Below are positions 1 to 10,134 of a stretch of DNA of 64,000 bases, in pieces. The notes under the pieces were generated by a model. The model was not told the DNA's origin, ran no database searches, and saw only the letters and a list, made by a program, of their open reading frames with translations. The stretch is taken from assembly GCA_944472155.2 (NCBI GenBank), contig OX235271.1, forward strand, positions 27,722,977 through 27,786,976, given 5' to 3'. How positions within the stretch are numbered: the first letter of the stretch is position 1; each line of letters begins with the position of its first letter. The stretch comes from Trichobilharzia szidati (Eukaryota; Platyhelminthes; Trematoda; Strigeidida; Schistosomatidae). A program made the position numbers and the translations under genes.

Positions 1-489
1 AATTCCCATTTCAAAATATTTGCTGAACAGTTGACCTCATATATATGCGAGTAGTTATCGAGTTTCCATTTCTATTGTATGGAACTGACACAAAAGAGGC
101 ATTGATTTGCCTTATATAAAGATGCACTGCAGTTGAAAGCTTTGCAGTTGATATGCTTTTTAGTGTACTTTCTCGGAACTATATTCGCTTGGAATAAGCT
201 CTATAAAAAAAAGTTTTCACACCCAGTATTTTATTTAACCAGTGAAGAATATGAGTTTGTTTTACTGAATGCTGATGGATGTGCTGACATATTTTGACAT
301 ATCATGTTTGAAAATATTCTAATGGTCTAAATTGATTCGTGCATAACAAGTACAGCTAGCTGGGTGGTAACTGCAAGACTGTTTCACGGAACTCGTGAAG
401 AAACCTCGTCCCAATGATAAACTTGAGTAATGCTAGAGCAATCAGTGTAGCAGATAAATACTCAGCTCATTATTAGTCTCAACAGTTCA
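1..489. other. Intron, no recognised feature
   Basis: AT-rich DNA with only short open frames. No exon, repeat family or RNA gene was recognised. Confidence 0.5.
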
Positions 490-1256
490 CAATCTAAACC
501 ATTTCAAATGGTATAACTTACAATGAGATAGGATGGTCGAGGGTGAGTGCCTTGCGCTGCGGGTTGGCCACTCCTCCGCACACCTCTTGAAATGCTCCCA
601 TATGACCGGGCGTCTTACATAGCCTCTCCTGAGGAAGTCCTACTCACTGCCTTCACGTGGCGGAGGTGTTCTTCACCAAAGTGAGAGGGCGAAAGCGGAT
701 GCCCGGCGCTCTTCACCGGATTGACTGTCCATTGGATGACAGTCTAGGGGAGATGGCTAAACCCTGATTCCAAACCTCCAACGACTGGAGTATGAAGCTC
801 ACTGGAGCTCACCGGCAGACGTATGGACAAAGGGCTTGTTGGATGTCCTGGATGTCTGGCCCCATTCAAAAAGGCGTATGAACCGAACTCCGGTCACCGG
901 CTGCCAATGGATAGTGGACTCCCTACCCCACTCCGACTGCCTTGTAGGTCACACTTGGTTGTGTAAAGGCTAGAGCTGCACTCTCAAACAAAAGGCCGAG
1001 CGATTCTGGGGATATCACTCGTACCAAATTCCCATGAAACTTCATGAACTCTCTTACAAACGAGGTACAGTCAAGGCTGATATGGATTGCCTGGGGCTAC
1101 AAACCGTCTACGGACTCCGTCTGTGGAACAAGAATTGGATAACCCTGTCGCAAAACCTTGTGTCGGATCACCGCACCTGGGCAGCGATGTTTCGAGATGT
1201 TCATGAAGTCGGCTCACCCTCTCGTAGGAGATAGCCGAAGTAAAGTAAAGTAAGTA
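490..1256 (+). repeat. GC-rich block of unrecognised repeat ending in an AAGTA tail
   Basis: About 770 bases clearly richer in G+C than their surroundings, with an abrupt start near 490 and an end made of short direct repeats (aagtaaagtaaagtaag near 1240). A 66-codon frame at 1034-1234 has a Leu/Trp/Arg-rich C-terminus reminiscent of the end of non-LTR ORF2 proteins, but I cannot match it to a family. The short tandem tail would fit the 3' terminus of a LINE or SINE on the plus strand. It is not one of the families seen repeatedly elsewhere in this window. Confidence 0.4.
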
Positions 1257-1257
1257 T

Positions 1258-1505
1258 GTATGTTATTTTATTCCTTTGTGTTCCAAATGGAACATAGTGC
1301 TTCACGCTGGAGATTTTGAAGTTTCGGTAGCGCTAGTTTTATTTCTACGGGGTAGGGTTTTTGGCCTCACGCTCAACCGTCCATCTTTAACGGGATTACC
1401 ACCGTCTAAGCGAGGTTTGGGGGTGTATCGGGCAGAGACTGAAACCCGAACCACTTGCATGGTTGACGAGTATCTTACCGCTGAACCAACAACGTACACA
1501 ATGTG
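1258..1505 (-). repeat. SINE-A copy (tRNA-derived)
   Basis: A minus-strand copy of a tRNA-derived short retroposon seen about 16 times here. The plus strand reads the 3' tail first (a block complementary to gttccatttggaacac and aaggaat), then the body, then a degraded tRNA-like head with box-B-like and box-A-like segments near 1445-1490. The internal frames on both strands are chance. The order tail-body-head matches all other minus copies. Confidence 0.7.
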
Positions 1506-1645
1506 ATGGAAAGTATTCCTGTCGAAATGATAGGCTATTATAAATCAGAATCCCCAGATACTGTAAAGATGAAAGTAATGTTAACAGTTACACCAGGCTA
1601 GACAGTATTAAATATTAAGGATTCTGAGTAATTTTTGGATATGTT

Positions 1646-1999
1646 TCAGGATTTTCATCATGAGCTGACATTAGTTAAAGAACCATTGGAAAACCTGGGA
1701 GTACTGGACAGCTGTTTCGTCACACTAGTCTGGGACTCTTCATCAGTACGCACCCACTGAAGTTCGAACCCAGGACCTTCTGGTTACAAGGCGAGCCCGT
1801 ATACCATTGAGCCACTGGGACCCGATCCAATGGTCCATGAATTCTAACTTCTGCCAATTCACGACATAGCGTGACCCCTAGCCAATGTCTTCGGTGAGTA
1901 TTTGTCCTTACATCTGACCTGCTGCACCCTACTGGTCACGACTTCTCACTAGAACCCCAGGTAACTACCTACCTGAATAGGGCAATCGCTAGTGAGCAT
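1646..1999 (-). repeat. Smα-like hammerhead SINE
   Basis: A near-complete minus-strand copy of the tRNA-like, hammerhead-containing repeat. In the direction of the element there is a 5' leader, a tRNA-like unit (box A cagtggctcaatggt-like, box B ggttcgaac-like near 1765-1800), a hammerhead region (about 1689-1750), then a tail. The hammerhead keeps GAAA and the stem I arms GTAC/GTAC, but the core C3 is A, which should abolish cleavage. It abuts a plus-strand copy at 2000, giving an inverted pair. Confidence 0.8.
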
Positions 2000-2155
2000 C
2001 CTGGGTTAGAATCCCGGTGGGTGCGTACTGATGAAGAGTCTCAAACCAGAACGAAACAGCTGTCCAGTACTCTCAGGTTTTCCAGTGGTTCTCTAACTAA
2101 TTCCAGCTCATGATGAAAACCCTGTAACCAATCAAATCCCTACAAACCAACACTT
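2000..2155 (+). repeat. Smα-like hammerhead SINE, 5' truncated
   Basis: A plus-strand partial copy starting within the tRNA-like box B (ggttagaatcc). It continues through the hammerhead (about 2019-2070) and the tail. The core C3 is A and stem II is weakened (GTCTC/GAAC), so it is probably inactive. It sits back to back with the minus-strand copy at 1646-1999. Confidence 0.78.
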
Positions 2156-2175
2156 GCATTTCGGATATGTGTTTT

Positions 2176-2400
2176 TCATTCCTTGTATTCAAAGTGGAAT
2201 ATATATGTTCAAACTGCTTGAAGTTTCAGTAGCAGTGGTGTGATTTTTATGAAGTGAGGTCGTTGGCCTTGTTCCCAACCTTCCCTGTTTTTCCGGGCTT
2301 ATCAACAGCTAGGTGGATGAATAACGCATAGACCGGAAGTTGAACTTGGACATTCTGTTCGGCTAGTGAGTGATCTACCGCTAAAAATATACTTGGAAGA
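2176..2400 (-). repeat. SINE-A copy, degraded
   Basis: Tail (attccttgtattc then gtggaata), body (gaagtttcagtagcagtggt) and a worn tRNA-like head on the minus strand. The head has lost most of its box-A and box-B consensus. Confidence 0.6.
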
Positions 2401-2499
2401 ATCAAGCACAGAATAAGAAATGCGTTCCGAATGTATATAGGAGTAAAACTTTGTTACCCAATCGCTATAGTTACTTCAATGTACATACAGAATATAAAA

Positions 2500-3880
2500 A
2501 TAAACCTATCCTTCGCTGGAATCGGAGAGAAAGAATGACGTGGGTTGGAGAAAGCCCTCGAGGAGCCAATCAGGCGATCTGACTTCATTCGATTAAATTA
2601 AAAATAGGCATGGAGATACGGAAAGCAATAAGTTATTGGAAAAGAAGGCGAAGATAGGACTTCAAGTGAAAACAGAGAAGACGAAGGTAATGAAGATATT
2701 TAACCAACAACAAAAAGCACCAACCATCAGTACCAACGGCAGAAATTTGAAAGGTGGTACGGTGACTCTAAACTTTAGCAGCCCAAACCGAAACTACCTT
2801 GAGAGTGGATGAATGACCTTGAGCAGGCAATCAGCTGACTCGGAATGGTTGCTGTACATCGTCTGCGGTGCAAATTCGCTCCAGAGTTTGTTTTTGATTA
2901 CTGTTTAGAGAACAGGCTGATAGCGAGGTCGAAAACTTGCCAGTGCGGAGGTGTAATGCATATACAAAGATACACGAGGTGCGTCGACGGTTATGTTTAC
3001 CGTTGCAGGGAGTGCAGATGCAGAAAATCGGTCCGAGAGGGTATGTCGTTATTTTTTAGTTTATAGATTCCTTAGATACTTTCTGGAGCCATCTCAAAAA
3101 ACGGATAAGATCTGTGAACGTATCAAGAAATCTAATGATTTACCGTTATCTCGACGAGTTTATGTATAGGACTTGGTTTAACATGACTTTAAAGACTCTT
3201 AGGTCAAATTGGGAGGTTTTTTTGCAACGTATACGAGAACGCTATCTTTTGTAACTATTTTTTAACATTGCATTACTTGTATATAAACGATTTATTAAAA
3301 TTATGCGCCGTTCATTTTAAGCCTCCTGATTGGTTAAAGTTGTCCTTGTCAAGGTCATTTGTCCGTTCGTAAGGTTGTTTTCGTTTGGGCTGCTAAAGTT
3401 TAGAGTCACCAGGTGGTACTTCCTTCACTTATCTAGCGGGTATCATCTTAAATACAGGCGGTCGGCACGGATAAGGATGTAAAAACCAAGCAAATATTCC
3501 TCACTCTGAAATCAGTTTGGAAATCTGCTTGACTCAGCAGTAAAGAACAAGATTCGGATTTTTAATATCAATATCTAGTAAGTTCTTATATATCGTCGCT
3601 CAGAAACCTGGCGTGCCACGAAGAGCATTTCCGACAGACTGCAGACTTTTATCGACAGCTGCATTCCTTAGCTCCATGGCCAGAAAGAATTAGCAACAAG
3701 AAACTCTAAGAACTTACTAGTCATGAATCTATAGCTCAACAAAAATATGCCGAAGAAAATGGAGACACGTCGAACAGACACCAAAAACACTGCTAAGATC
3801 ACACACCATACCTTTGAGTATGACTTAAGTGGGAAACGACGGGTTGGTTTTTGAATCCGAGGGTGATGGGGTGGAGATAA
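2500..3880 (+). mobile_element. RTE-like LINE remnant, split by a Merlin transposon
   Basis: A decayed RTE-type (SR2-like) non-LTR retrotransposon. A fragment resembling the element's 5' region (cggagagaaagaatgac near 2522, compare 51160) is followed by late ORF2 sequence from about 2640 (the region after the FADD motif), then a Merlin insertion at 2761-3410. The ORF2 sequence resumes at 3420 (acttccttcacttatctag) and runs to the 3' region near 3880. Large internal deletions removed most of the endonuclease and reverse transcriptase. A SINE-A copy sits at its 3' side. Confidence 0.7.
2761..3410 (+). mobile_element. Merlin-type DNA transposon, internally deleted
   Basis: A 650-bp element flanked by a perfect 9-bp direct repeat (aggtggtac at 2752-2760 and 3411-3419). 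Its ends are inverted: the first 28 bases from 2761 (starting ggtgactctaaac) equal the complement of the last 28, and the similarity extends further inward to an aatgaccttga block. The flanks rejoin into uninterrupted RTE sequence, which confirms the insertion. Inside, 2845-3066 encodes a 73-residue frame with a Cys-rich segment (CQCGG and CRECRCRKS) homologous to the N-terminus of the transposase at 24603. The catalytic domain is missing or unreadable. Merlin elements are related to bacterial IS1016/IS1595 and make 8-9 bp duplications, as seen here. Confidence 0.85.
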
Positions 3881-3883
3881 TGT

Positions 3884-4124
3884 ATTTTTTTAAATTCCTT
3901 TACGTTCCCAGTGGAACACAGAGCTTCATGCTATAGCTTTGAAGTTTTGATAGCAGTGGTGTTTATTTTTTAATGGATGTGGGTCGCTGGCCTCATGCCC
4001 GACCTTCCCTCTTTACCAGTCTCATTACCAGCTTAGCGAGGTAAAGCAGTGCGTCGGCCGGGAATCTAACCCCGAACCACCTACGTAGTTGGCGAGCATT
4101 CTACCGCTATGCCACCAACGCACT
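3884..4124 (-). repeat. SINE-A copy, nearly complete
   Basis: A well-preserved minus-strand copy. The tail (aattcctttacgttccc, gtggaacac) is at 3895-3925, the body follows, then a clear tRNA-like head. On the minus strand the head reads a box A (ggtggcatagcggtagaat) at about 4104-4122 and a box B (ggttcggggttag) at about 4063-4077. The rest of the head is gtgcgtcggccggg on the plus strand. Confidence 0.8.
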
Positions 4125-4252
4125 AATGATAATGTAAGGAGAATATTAAATCTTATAGAGAGTCCAAATTCGGATTTTCAATACAAACGTCAAGTCAGTT
4201 CTTCTAAACGGATCAGAAACTTGGCGGGTCACAAAGAATATTTCCAACAGCC

Positions 4253-4317
4253 TATTAGCCAGGCGCAGACAGAACAAGGCGACAACGTCCTCATTTAATC
4301 TCGCTACAGTTACAACA
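4253..4317 (+). repeat. Left LTR (65 bp) of the gypsy element
   Basis: Direct repeat partner of 6734-6798. It is preceded by the target duplication cagcc and followed by aattggcgacgggg, a possible primer-binding site. Confidence 0.8.
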
Positions 4318-4438
4318 AATTGGCGACGGGGTTTTACTTTAATTCATTTCAGTTATAACAAGCAATCGACGACGGATTTTATTCTGTTCAGCGCACCTAT
4401 AGAACATTTTTGAGTGTGTTAATTACAACCCAATTACA

Positions 4439-4790
4439 ATGTCTATCTCTCTGGACGATCTCAAATCCATCTTGCAGCAGCAGCAAGTTCAGAATGAAGC
4501 AGCTCAACTAAAATTAATCGAAGCTCTCACTCAGAAGCTGTCCATTCAAGTTCCGCCAATATCTCATTCAGACAAATATGAAAGCATCTCAAATTTCATC
4601 AGTGACTTCAAATACGACCCAATATCTGGTCTCGTATTTGATGCATAGTTCAATCGTTATGAAGACGTTTTCCGTATTGAATGCTACATGTTTGATGACG
4701 CTGCCAAAGTCCGATTGTTACTGAGAAAACTTGGTACTGTTGAGCACAGCAGATATGTTAAAACTTCATTCTGCCTAAGAACCCACGTGA
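4439..4790 (+). pseudogene. Gag N-terminus of the gypsy element, with a stop
   Basis: The frame from ATG 4439 (MSISLDDLKSILQQQQ) is Gln-rich and helix-like, as in gypsy Gag N-termini. It meets a TAG at 4646-4648. The same frame continues past it to about 4760 (YMFDDAAKVRLLLRKLG), then slips into the frame used by 4849-6141. The gag reading frame is thus broken by one stop and one frameshift. Confidence 0.75.
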
Positions 4791-4848
4791 ATTATCATTC
4801 GATGAGACAGTCACCGTTTTATCACAAATCTTTGGTGAACAGTCATCC

Positions 4849-6141
4849 ATGTTTAATATTCGGTATCAATGTTTTCAGTTGACAAAAATGCCTTCCGATG
4901 ATTATGTTACTTACGCTGGCAAAGTGAACAAAGAATGCGAAAGGTCCAAACCACACGAAATGACATCAGATCAGTTCAAGTGTTTGACTTTTATTTGTGG
5001 GTTGAAGAATCCAGAAGATACTGACATAAGAACTCGACTTCTGTCACTCGTGGAACAAGACCCGAAAATGACTTTACAAATGGTGACAGCAGAATGCCAA
5101 CGCTTAATCAACTTGAAGCACGATACTGCTATGGTGGAGTGCAAACGACAGTCGTCTGAATTTGGTCCAATTAACACAGTGAAAAGTCCTCCGATCACCG
5201 TTAAGCACACAGCAAGTCAGTCTCAGAATTCAGCTAAACCTCCTTCAGCGTGCTGGGACTGTGGTTCGTGGCATTTTGTCAAGTTCTGTCTTTTCAAGAA
5301 ACATAAATGCCGTAATTGTCACCGTTTTGGACATAAAGAGGGTTACTGTCCACCACAAAAAAATTCTTCGGTGAAGAACAGAAGTAGTCGTTTCAAACAA
5401 TCTCCTCGAGTACAGACTATTTTCACAACTTCCAAAGTCGATTTCGCCAGCAAACGTAAGTACATTACACTACGTATTAACGGCAAATCTATTCGTCTTC
5501 AGTTGGATACGACATCAGATATCACCTTAATTTCTCGAACTACGTGGCGCAAACTTGGGTGCCCACAGATTCTGCCAACCGAGCATATCGCTAAGAATGC
5601 CTCTGGAGATATACTGAAACTCGTTGGTGAGATAAATTACCAGGTTCAGTATGGTGAGCATCAGTTCAATGGTGTATGTTACGTCACAGACTGCCATGAT
5701 TTGAATTTGCTTGGTCTTGACTGGTTAGACAAGCTCCATATCTTCAATGTACCATTAAATTCAGTATGCTCTAATGTTTCGTCCTCACCAAATAATGCTG
5801 TTCCCGGACATGTATCTGGTCAGACTCTCTTGCAACGCCTGCGTGCTTATGCAAAAGCGAAGGGGGAGGGAACAACAGAAGAAATTTTGGATAGATTCTT
5901 GCTGCATTATCGTACGACGCCAAATCCTTCCGCCCCAAATCAGTTATCCCCAGCAGAAATTATGTTTGGCCGGAAGTTCAGAACTGCCCTCGACTCAATT
6001 CAGCCTAGGCAAGTAAAGCAAGGCTGCAGAAATACAAGAATGGAAAACCAATTCAATCGCCATCATGGAGCTAAACGTCGAGTTTTCAAATTGTATCAGC
6101 AAGTTTATGTACGAGATTTTCGCTATTCACCTCCGAGATAG
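4849..6141 (+). pseudogene. Gag-protease-integrase C-terminus fusion frame
   Basis: A 430-codon open frame; its first ATG is internal to Gag, not a real start. Residues 1-130 are Gag. Two zinc knuckles follow, CX2CX3HX4C near residue 134 and CX2CX4HX4C near 153-167 (CRNCHRFGHKEGYC). A retroviral-type aspartic protease lies near residues 205-300 and ends LLGLDW. Its active-site triad, normally Asp-Ser/Thr-Gly, reads DTT (LQLDTTSDITLIS), so it is probably dead. After about residue 320 the frame jumps to integrase C-terminal sequence (ILDRFLLHYRTTPNPS, then SPAEIMFGRKFRT). Reverse transcriptase, RNase H and the DDE core are deleted, yet the frame stays open across the junction near 5800-5860. 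Confidence 0.85.
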
Positions 6142-6441
6142 ATTCGAGGACAAATTGTGGGGCAGAAAGGAAGGGTTTTGTACAAAGTGAATGTAGAAGG
6201 ACAGTTATGTGTCAGACACACGAATCATATACGAGATGCGTCAGATAGACCCGACAATGAGAGACGAGACCTCACGTTAGAATTACTAGTAGATACATTT
6301 AATCTTCCGCAACCGGAAGCCCGGGACGCAGATCACACTCTATCCAGTACCACGCGAAGGTCAACTCGACAAAGAAGAGTTCCGAAACCTTCTCAAATAG
6401 ATCCAAAACGCAAGTCCTACACTTTTTACGCGGAGAGGTGA
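6142..6441 (+). pseudogene. Integrase C-terminal tail of the gypsy element
   Basis: Continues the preceding frame after a TAG at 6139-6141. The motif GRVLYKVNVEGQLCVRHTNH, followed later by RRSTRQRRVPK, is typical of the basic tail of Ty3/gypsy polyproteins. The sequence from the end of this frame to 6733 is the 3' non-coding part before the right LTR. Confidence 0.75.
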
Positions 6442-6733
6442 TAGGATCCCAGGCACTTTGTTGTTGTTCAATTATTTCAATGACTGTTAATCTCGCATAA
6501 GTGGTATATCATCATTTCCCAAGCATTTTGTTATTGACTATTACGACCAATTATTTCAAATACTGTTAGCTGTCTGTATTGTTGTAAAAATGTATAAATA
6601 CCATTTCCTAAATAAGTTTCTTTGTCGTAGTTTGTCGTAGTTGTTGTACTACAATATACAGTCACAGACCAGCTTTTGTCTTTTGATATTTGCGTGGTTC
6701 GCTGAATCGGAAGGTATCAGAAGCAGATGGGCA

Positions 6734-6798
6734 TATTAGTCAGGCGCAGACAGAATAAGGCGACAACGTCCTCATTTAATTCCGCTACAGTTATAACA
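6734..6798 (+). repeat. Right LTR (65 bp) of the gypsy element
   Basis: Direct repeat of 4253-4317, preceded by a purine-rich stretch (agaagcagatgggc) that may be the plus-strand primer. It is followed by the target duplication cagcc and uninterrupted RTE sequence. Confidence 0.8.
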
Positions 6799-7205
6799 CA
6801 GCCTATTGCAGACCTTTATCAACAGCTGTTTTTGTTCTATACTCAAGATCAGATGGCCGGAAAGAATCACCAACAAGAAACTATGAGAACAAACAAAACA
6901 AGAACCACTCGCTCAACAAATACGTAGGAGAAAGTGGAGATGGATTAGACACTCGCTGAGGAGGCCACTTGCTGGTTGATATCGCGCGTCAGGCCATAGC
7001 TCGAGTGGAACCTACAAGGGAAGCGGCGAGTGGGACGTCCAAGAGTGACATGGAGGAGATCGTGTGAAGAAGAGTTGAAACAGTATGGAATAACATGGAT
7101 GCAGGTGAAAAGTACAGCAGAAGACAGAAGCAAGTGGATACGTGTATTTGAAGCCCTATGTTCCACTAGGAACCCAAGGGAACAATAATAATAATAGAGA
7201 GTCCA

Positions 7206-7654
7206 GGATTCGTCCAAAGAAGAAGAATAGGAGTAAATGAAGATGTGCTGCTGTAGCTATGTGTCCACTGGGAATAATAATAAAACACATTAATCAATTT
7301 TTGTTGAAGTTTGTTCTTATTTTGTTCTTGTTTCTTTCAATTGCTTTAAATACTTCCACTAGTCTGACTATGTTACCTGTACTTTCTTGCCTACAGCTGT
7401 TCAGCAACTTGATGTTTAGTGTATTTCGATTCTATTGATTTGAATACATTTTGATATAGAAACAGGCTGCAAGCAGCTGAGAAGAATCCTCAAAGTTATA
7501 ATGAGGATATGAGCTCATATATTCTTTCTACATATTTGTACTTGTTTTATCTATGTTTCATCACAACAGCATATGTATATATACATATATATATGAATGT
7601 GAATCTCTGAGAGACATCAGTTCTTTCGAGTTTGTAGAAATGCGTTTCTGATGG
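7206..7654. other. Intron, simple repeat only
   Basis: No coding or repeat family recognised. A short (TA)n-like tract lies near 7572-7595. Confidence 0.4.
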
Positions 7655-7802
7655 AGGCCTTGCCCAGTTTGCAAACCCAATAGTAAGCCCAATCAAGAGG
7701 GAAGATTGAGAATAAGGCTATCAAGGGCCCCCTGCCATGAAAATAAACAACGCCGCCACCGAAAACTGAAGCCGTACGTTCCACTGGAAACACAAGGAAT
7801 CC
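7655..7802 (+). repeat. SINE-A 3' part
   Basis: Plus-strand body and tail: a segment resembling cagtaagcccaataaagagggaag, then accgaaaactgaagcc and gttccactggaaacac. The tRNA-like head is lost or unrecognisable. Confidence 0.6.
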
Positions 7803-8025
7803 GACGTGAGCACATTAATGTGTTGCTACTTTGAAATCGTATTATTTAAGAATAAGCTAAAGATATTTTCAGCATTTCTGAGCATTATATTATTTGTCTA
7901 CGTCAGAGAGAGACAGAGAAAGATACAACGAAATAAAATCTCTGCAATACCGAAAAGAAACGGGTTCTAATTTCCTCACAACTAAGCGATAAATGTTAAC
8001 CAGTGATGTTATACATTTTAGCACT

Positions 8026-8998
8026 TTTATGCAGCTATCGCCAATGATTTTCCTGATTGCAGTAGATTGGATAATGCGACAAACAGCGACGAGCAGCGAG
8101 GAAACAGGCATAAAATGGACTCACACAAAAAGAGACTTGGAGGATCTGGACTTCGCCGATGATGACATATGTCTGATTTCCCACAAACTGGAAGACATTC
8201 AAGTGAAAAGCAACAAGTTGGCAGAAGAAGCATCAAAGATAGGACTTCAGGTGAACATAGAGAAAACAGAGGTAATGAAGATTCCTGGACAAGAACAACA
8301 ACAACAACCGACAACGGTCAGCATAAATGGAAGGACCCTGAAAGAAACAACCTCCTTTACCTACCTGAGAAGCATCGTTTCAACTTCAGGCGGACGGAAC
8401 GGACGAGGATATCAAAGCAAGGGTCGGAAAAGCAAGACAAGCTGTCACCACTCTCAAGTCTGTGTGGAGGTCAACAACACTCAGCATCAAAAATAAAATC
8501 CGGATTTTCAACTCCAATGTGAAGTCAGTGCTACTCACTATACGGATCAGAGACTTGCACTGCCCGTCATAAAGAACATCTCAAACAAACTAAAGACCTT
8601 CATTAACAATTGTCTTCGCTAAGTACTCAAGATCAGATGCCTGGCTAGAAAAGATCAGCAACAGAGATCTCTGGAAATGAGCGAACCAACTCAGCAGGAA
8701 CCGATTGTGAAACAAATATGCAGGAGGAAATGGAGATGGATTGGATGGCCATACTCTGAGGAAACAATCCATCAAGTGACATCACTAGACAAGCCATCGC
8801 TCGAGTGGAACCCGAATGGGAAGCGGCGAGTTGGTCGTCAGTGCGGGGGTGGGTGACTTGGAGGAGGTCATGTGAAGAGGAGATGAAAGCGTGTGGGCAG
8901 ACTTGTAGCCAGGTGAAGACTGTATCAGAGAACCGAACGCAATGGAGACGCACGACTGAAGCCCTATGTTCCTGTAGGAATTAAAGGAAACAATAATA
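8026..8998 (+). mobile_element. RTE-like LINE, 5' truncated, reverse transcriptase C-terminal part
   Basis: Begins inside ORF2 just after the reverse transcriptase B motif (MIFLIAVDWIMRQT) and runs to the 3' tail (tatgttcctgtaggaat, then aataataa). The catalytic motif reads LDFADDDICLISHKLEDIQ, keeping the Asp pair but with one extra codon. Frameshifts near 8380 split the rest. Downstream non-coding sequence and tail match the copies at 13850-15040 and 20570-21245. No convincing target duplication was found; atgca at both ends is too short. Confidence 0.85.
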
Positions 8999-9224
8999 AT
9001 AACAATGCATCTAGAAATGAAGATAATTCAGAAGTAAGTCACTACAGCTAAACTGAATGATTTCTCCCTGAATTACCCAAACAGCAGTACTGTTTTATTA
9101 TTTCAAATCACATGAGACAATTGCTTCAGATCAATCAGGCACTACCTGTTTAGAGTGACTTTTGAAACTGTGTCCGTACTAAGACTGTACTGTTTATTAA
9201 AGATTACCATATGGTTAATCAGAA

Positions 9225-9330
9225 TACTTTTGGTGTGGTTATGTTCTCTCAGCTTGATGGTTTAACTGTGAAGCTTTCATAAAGCTTCTAGATAACATAC
9301 TCAGCACTTAAATTAGTGTGCACAAGGGAA
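9225..9330 (-). repeat. Penelope terminal-repeat remnant with a decayed hammerhead
   Basis: On the minus strand it reads a worn version of the Penelope terminal unit at 63750-63850: gtgctgagtatgttatc, then tatgaaagcttcacag, then gagagaaca. GAAAGCTTC is kept but the CTGANGA core is altered and stem II is imperfect. Confidence 0.55.
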
Positions 9331-9977
9331 TTTATAGTTTTTTCAGAGGTGATGCTTTTTAACCTCCATGTTCTCTAGAACGGAGAGGCAGCATAGCTAG
9401 CTTGCTGACCATCTGACGGAAGGAAACACTTTGCTAATGTTACACCCCTATTAGTTATCAGTAAGACTTTATTCTTAGATACTCAAACATAATGCAAACA
9501 TTTAGTCCAACTAGCATCTAATCGATCGTTCCAGAATAGTGGGATCATCAGGATCATTCGTCCCAGCCAGTATAACTAGTCGGGGCATGGTAATACGTAA
9601 GCTTGGCCATCATATCAAAGTAGCAGTTGTCAATTACTATAACTCCTGTGAACTCACACTAGGACTTGGTTCTTCGACTGTGCATCTGCACTTCAATCTG
9701 TTCTCTATACTCTTTTTTTAAAATTACTCATCGACTTGCCCTCACATGCCTCCTCAGTGTGACCTTTGTTATCACACCCAACCCACTGCATCCTATTCGG
9801 GTTACCCTCGATAGCCATCCCAAAGATAATGTCAGTTAGAGGTACCTTTGTGATGTCATGTAATCACAGCCATTCATTTGAAAAATCATTCAAAATTAAT
9901 ACCACTGATATATATATATATATATTAGAGACACTAGCGCAAAAAACAAAATCCATTCCTCCTTATCAACAACATAC
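9331..9977. other. Intron, no recognised feature
   Basis: AT-rich DNA directly downstream of the 9978-10134 exon in the gene's direction. A (TA)n tract lies at about 9908-9926. No repeat family recognised. Confidence 0.45.
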
Positions 9978-10134
9978 CTGTCTGATTCGACGGAAAACAT
10001 CTTGACTAACATTTGCAAAAATATTCAATTCTGGATGATTCAGTATACTGAAGGCTACAGCACAATGATGATTTTCAAGCGGTGATATATCATTGTATCG
10101 GATAGCCAATTCAGTTCTTGCATTGATCTGATAA
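9978..10134 (-). CDS. PDE9A: PDE9-like phosphodiesterase, catalytic exon after the HD motif
   Basis: A 157-base minus-strand exon between an AACACAG acceptor and a GTATGT donor, with one leading base plus 52 codons. It begins [20 protein letters not shown] and continues [11 protein letters not shown], a block almost invariant in PDE9. It ends [12 protein letters not shown], just before the segment that would carry the fourth metal-binding Asp. The leading base completes the split Ser codon of the exon at 23793-23980. I searched the minus strand to the left for the expected continuation (an ATDMARH-like block) and did not see it before position 1, so the gene runs off the left edge. The intron to the previous exon is 13.7 kb of transposon debris. 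Confidence 0.95.

Larger units (their letters stand above)
4253..6798 (+). mobile_element. Ty3/gypsy-like LTR retrotransposon with 65-bp LTRs, deleted pol
   Basis: The element is bounded by two 65-bp direct repeats (4253-4317 and 6734-6798, 60 of 65 bases identical, all differences transitions), which begin TATTAG and end ACAACA or ATAACA. It is flanked by a 5-bp duplication (cagcc at 4248-4252 and 6799-6803). A tggcgacggggt-like stretch 3 bases after the left repeat could be the tRNA primer site. Inside are Gag, zinc knuckles, an aspartic protease and the C-terminal part of integrase; reverse transcriptase, RNase H and the integrase core are absent. Very short LTRs recall the mag lineage, but I infer the lineage only from LTR length and the two CCHC knuckles. 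Confidence 0.85.
4167..7193 (+). mobile_element. RTE-like LINE 3' fragment hosting a gypsy element
   Basis: A 5'-truncated RTE copy of about 470 bases (4167-4252 and 6804-7193), interrupted by the gypsy element at 4253-6798. It is flanked by a 12-bp target duplication (atagagagtcca at 4155-4166 and 7194-7205). It ends with the family's 3' tail (ccctatgttccactagg, gaacccaagggaac, then repeated aat). Only the last part of ORF2 and the 3' end are present, which is typical of 5'-truncated LINE insertion. Confidence 0.85.

Noticed and set aside
1276..1506. Overlapping frames on both strands at 1276-1506 as a gene
   Set aside because: The interval is a SINE-A copy; the frames are not conserved in other SINE-A copies.
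7560..7600. TA-rich tracts (also 9908-9926, 10151-10166) as promoters
   Set aside because: They are simple repeats with no nearby gene start; the only gene runs through on the minus strand.
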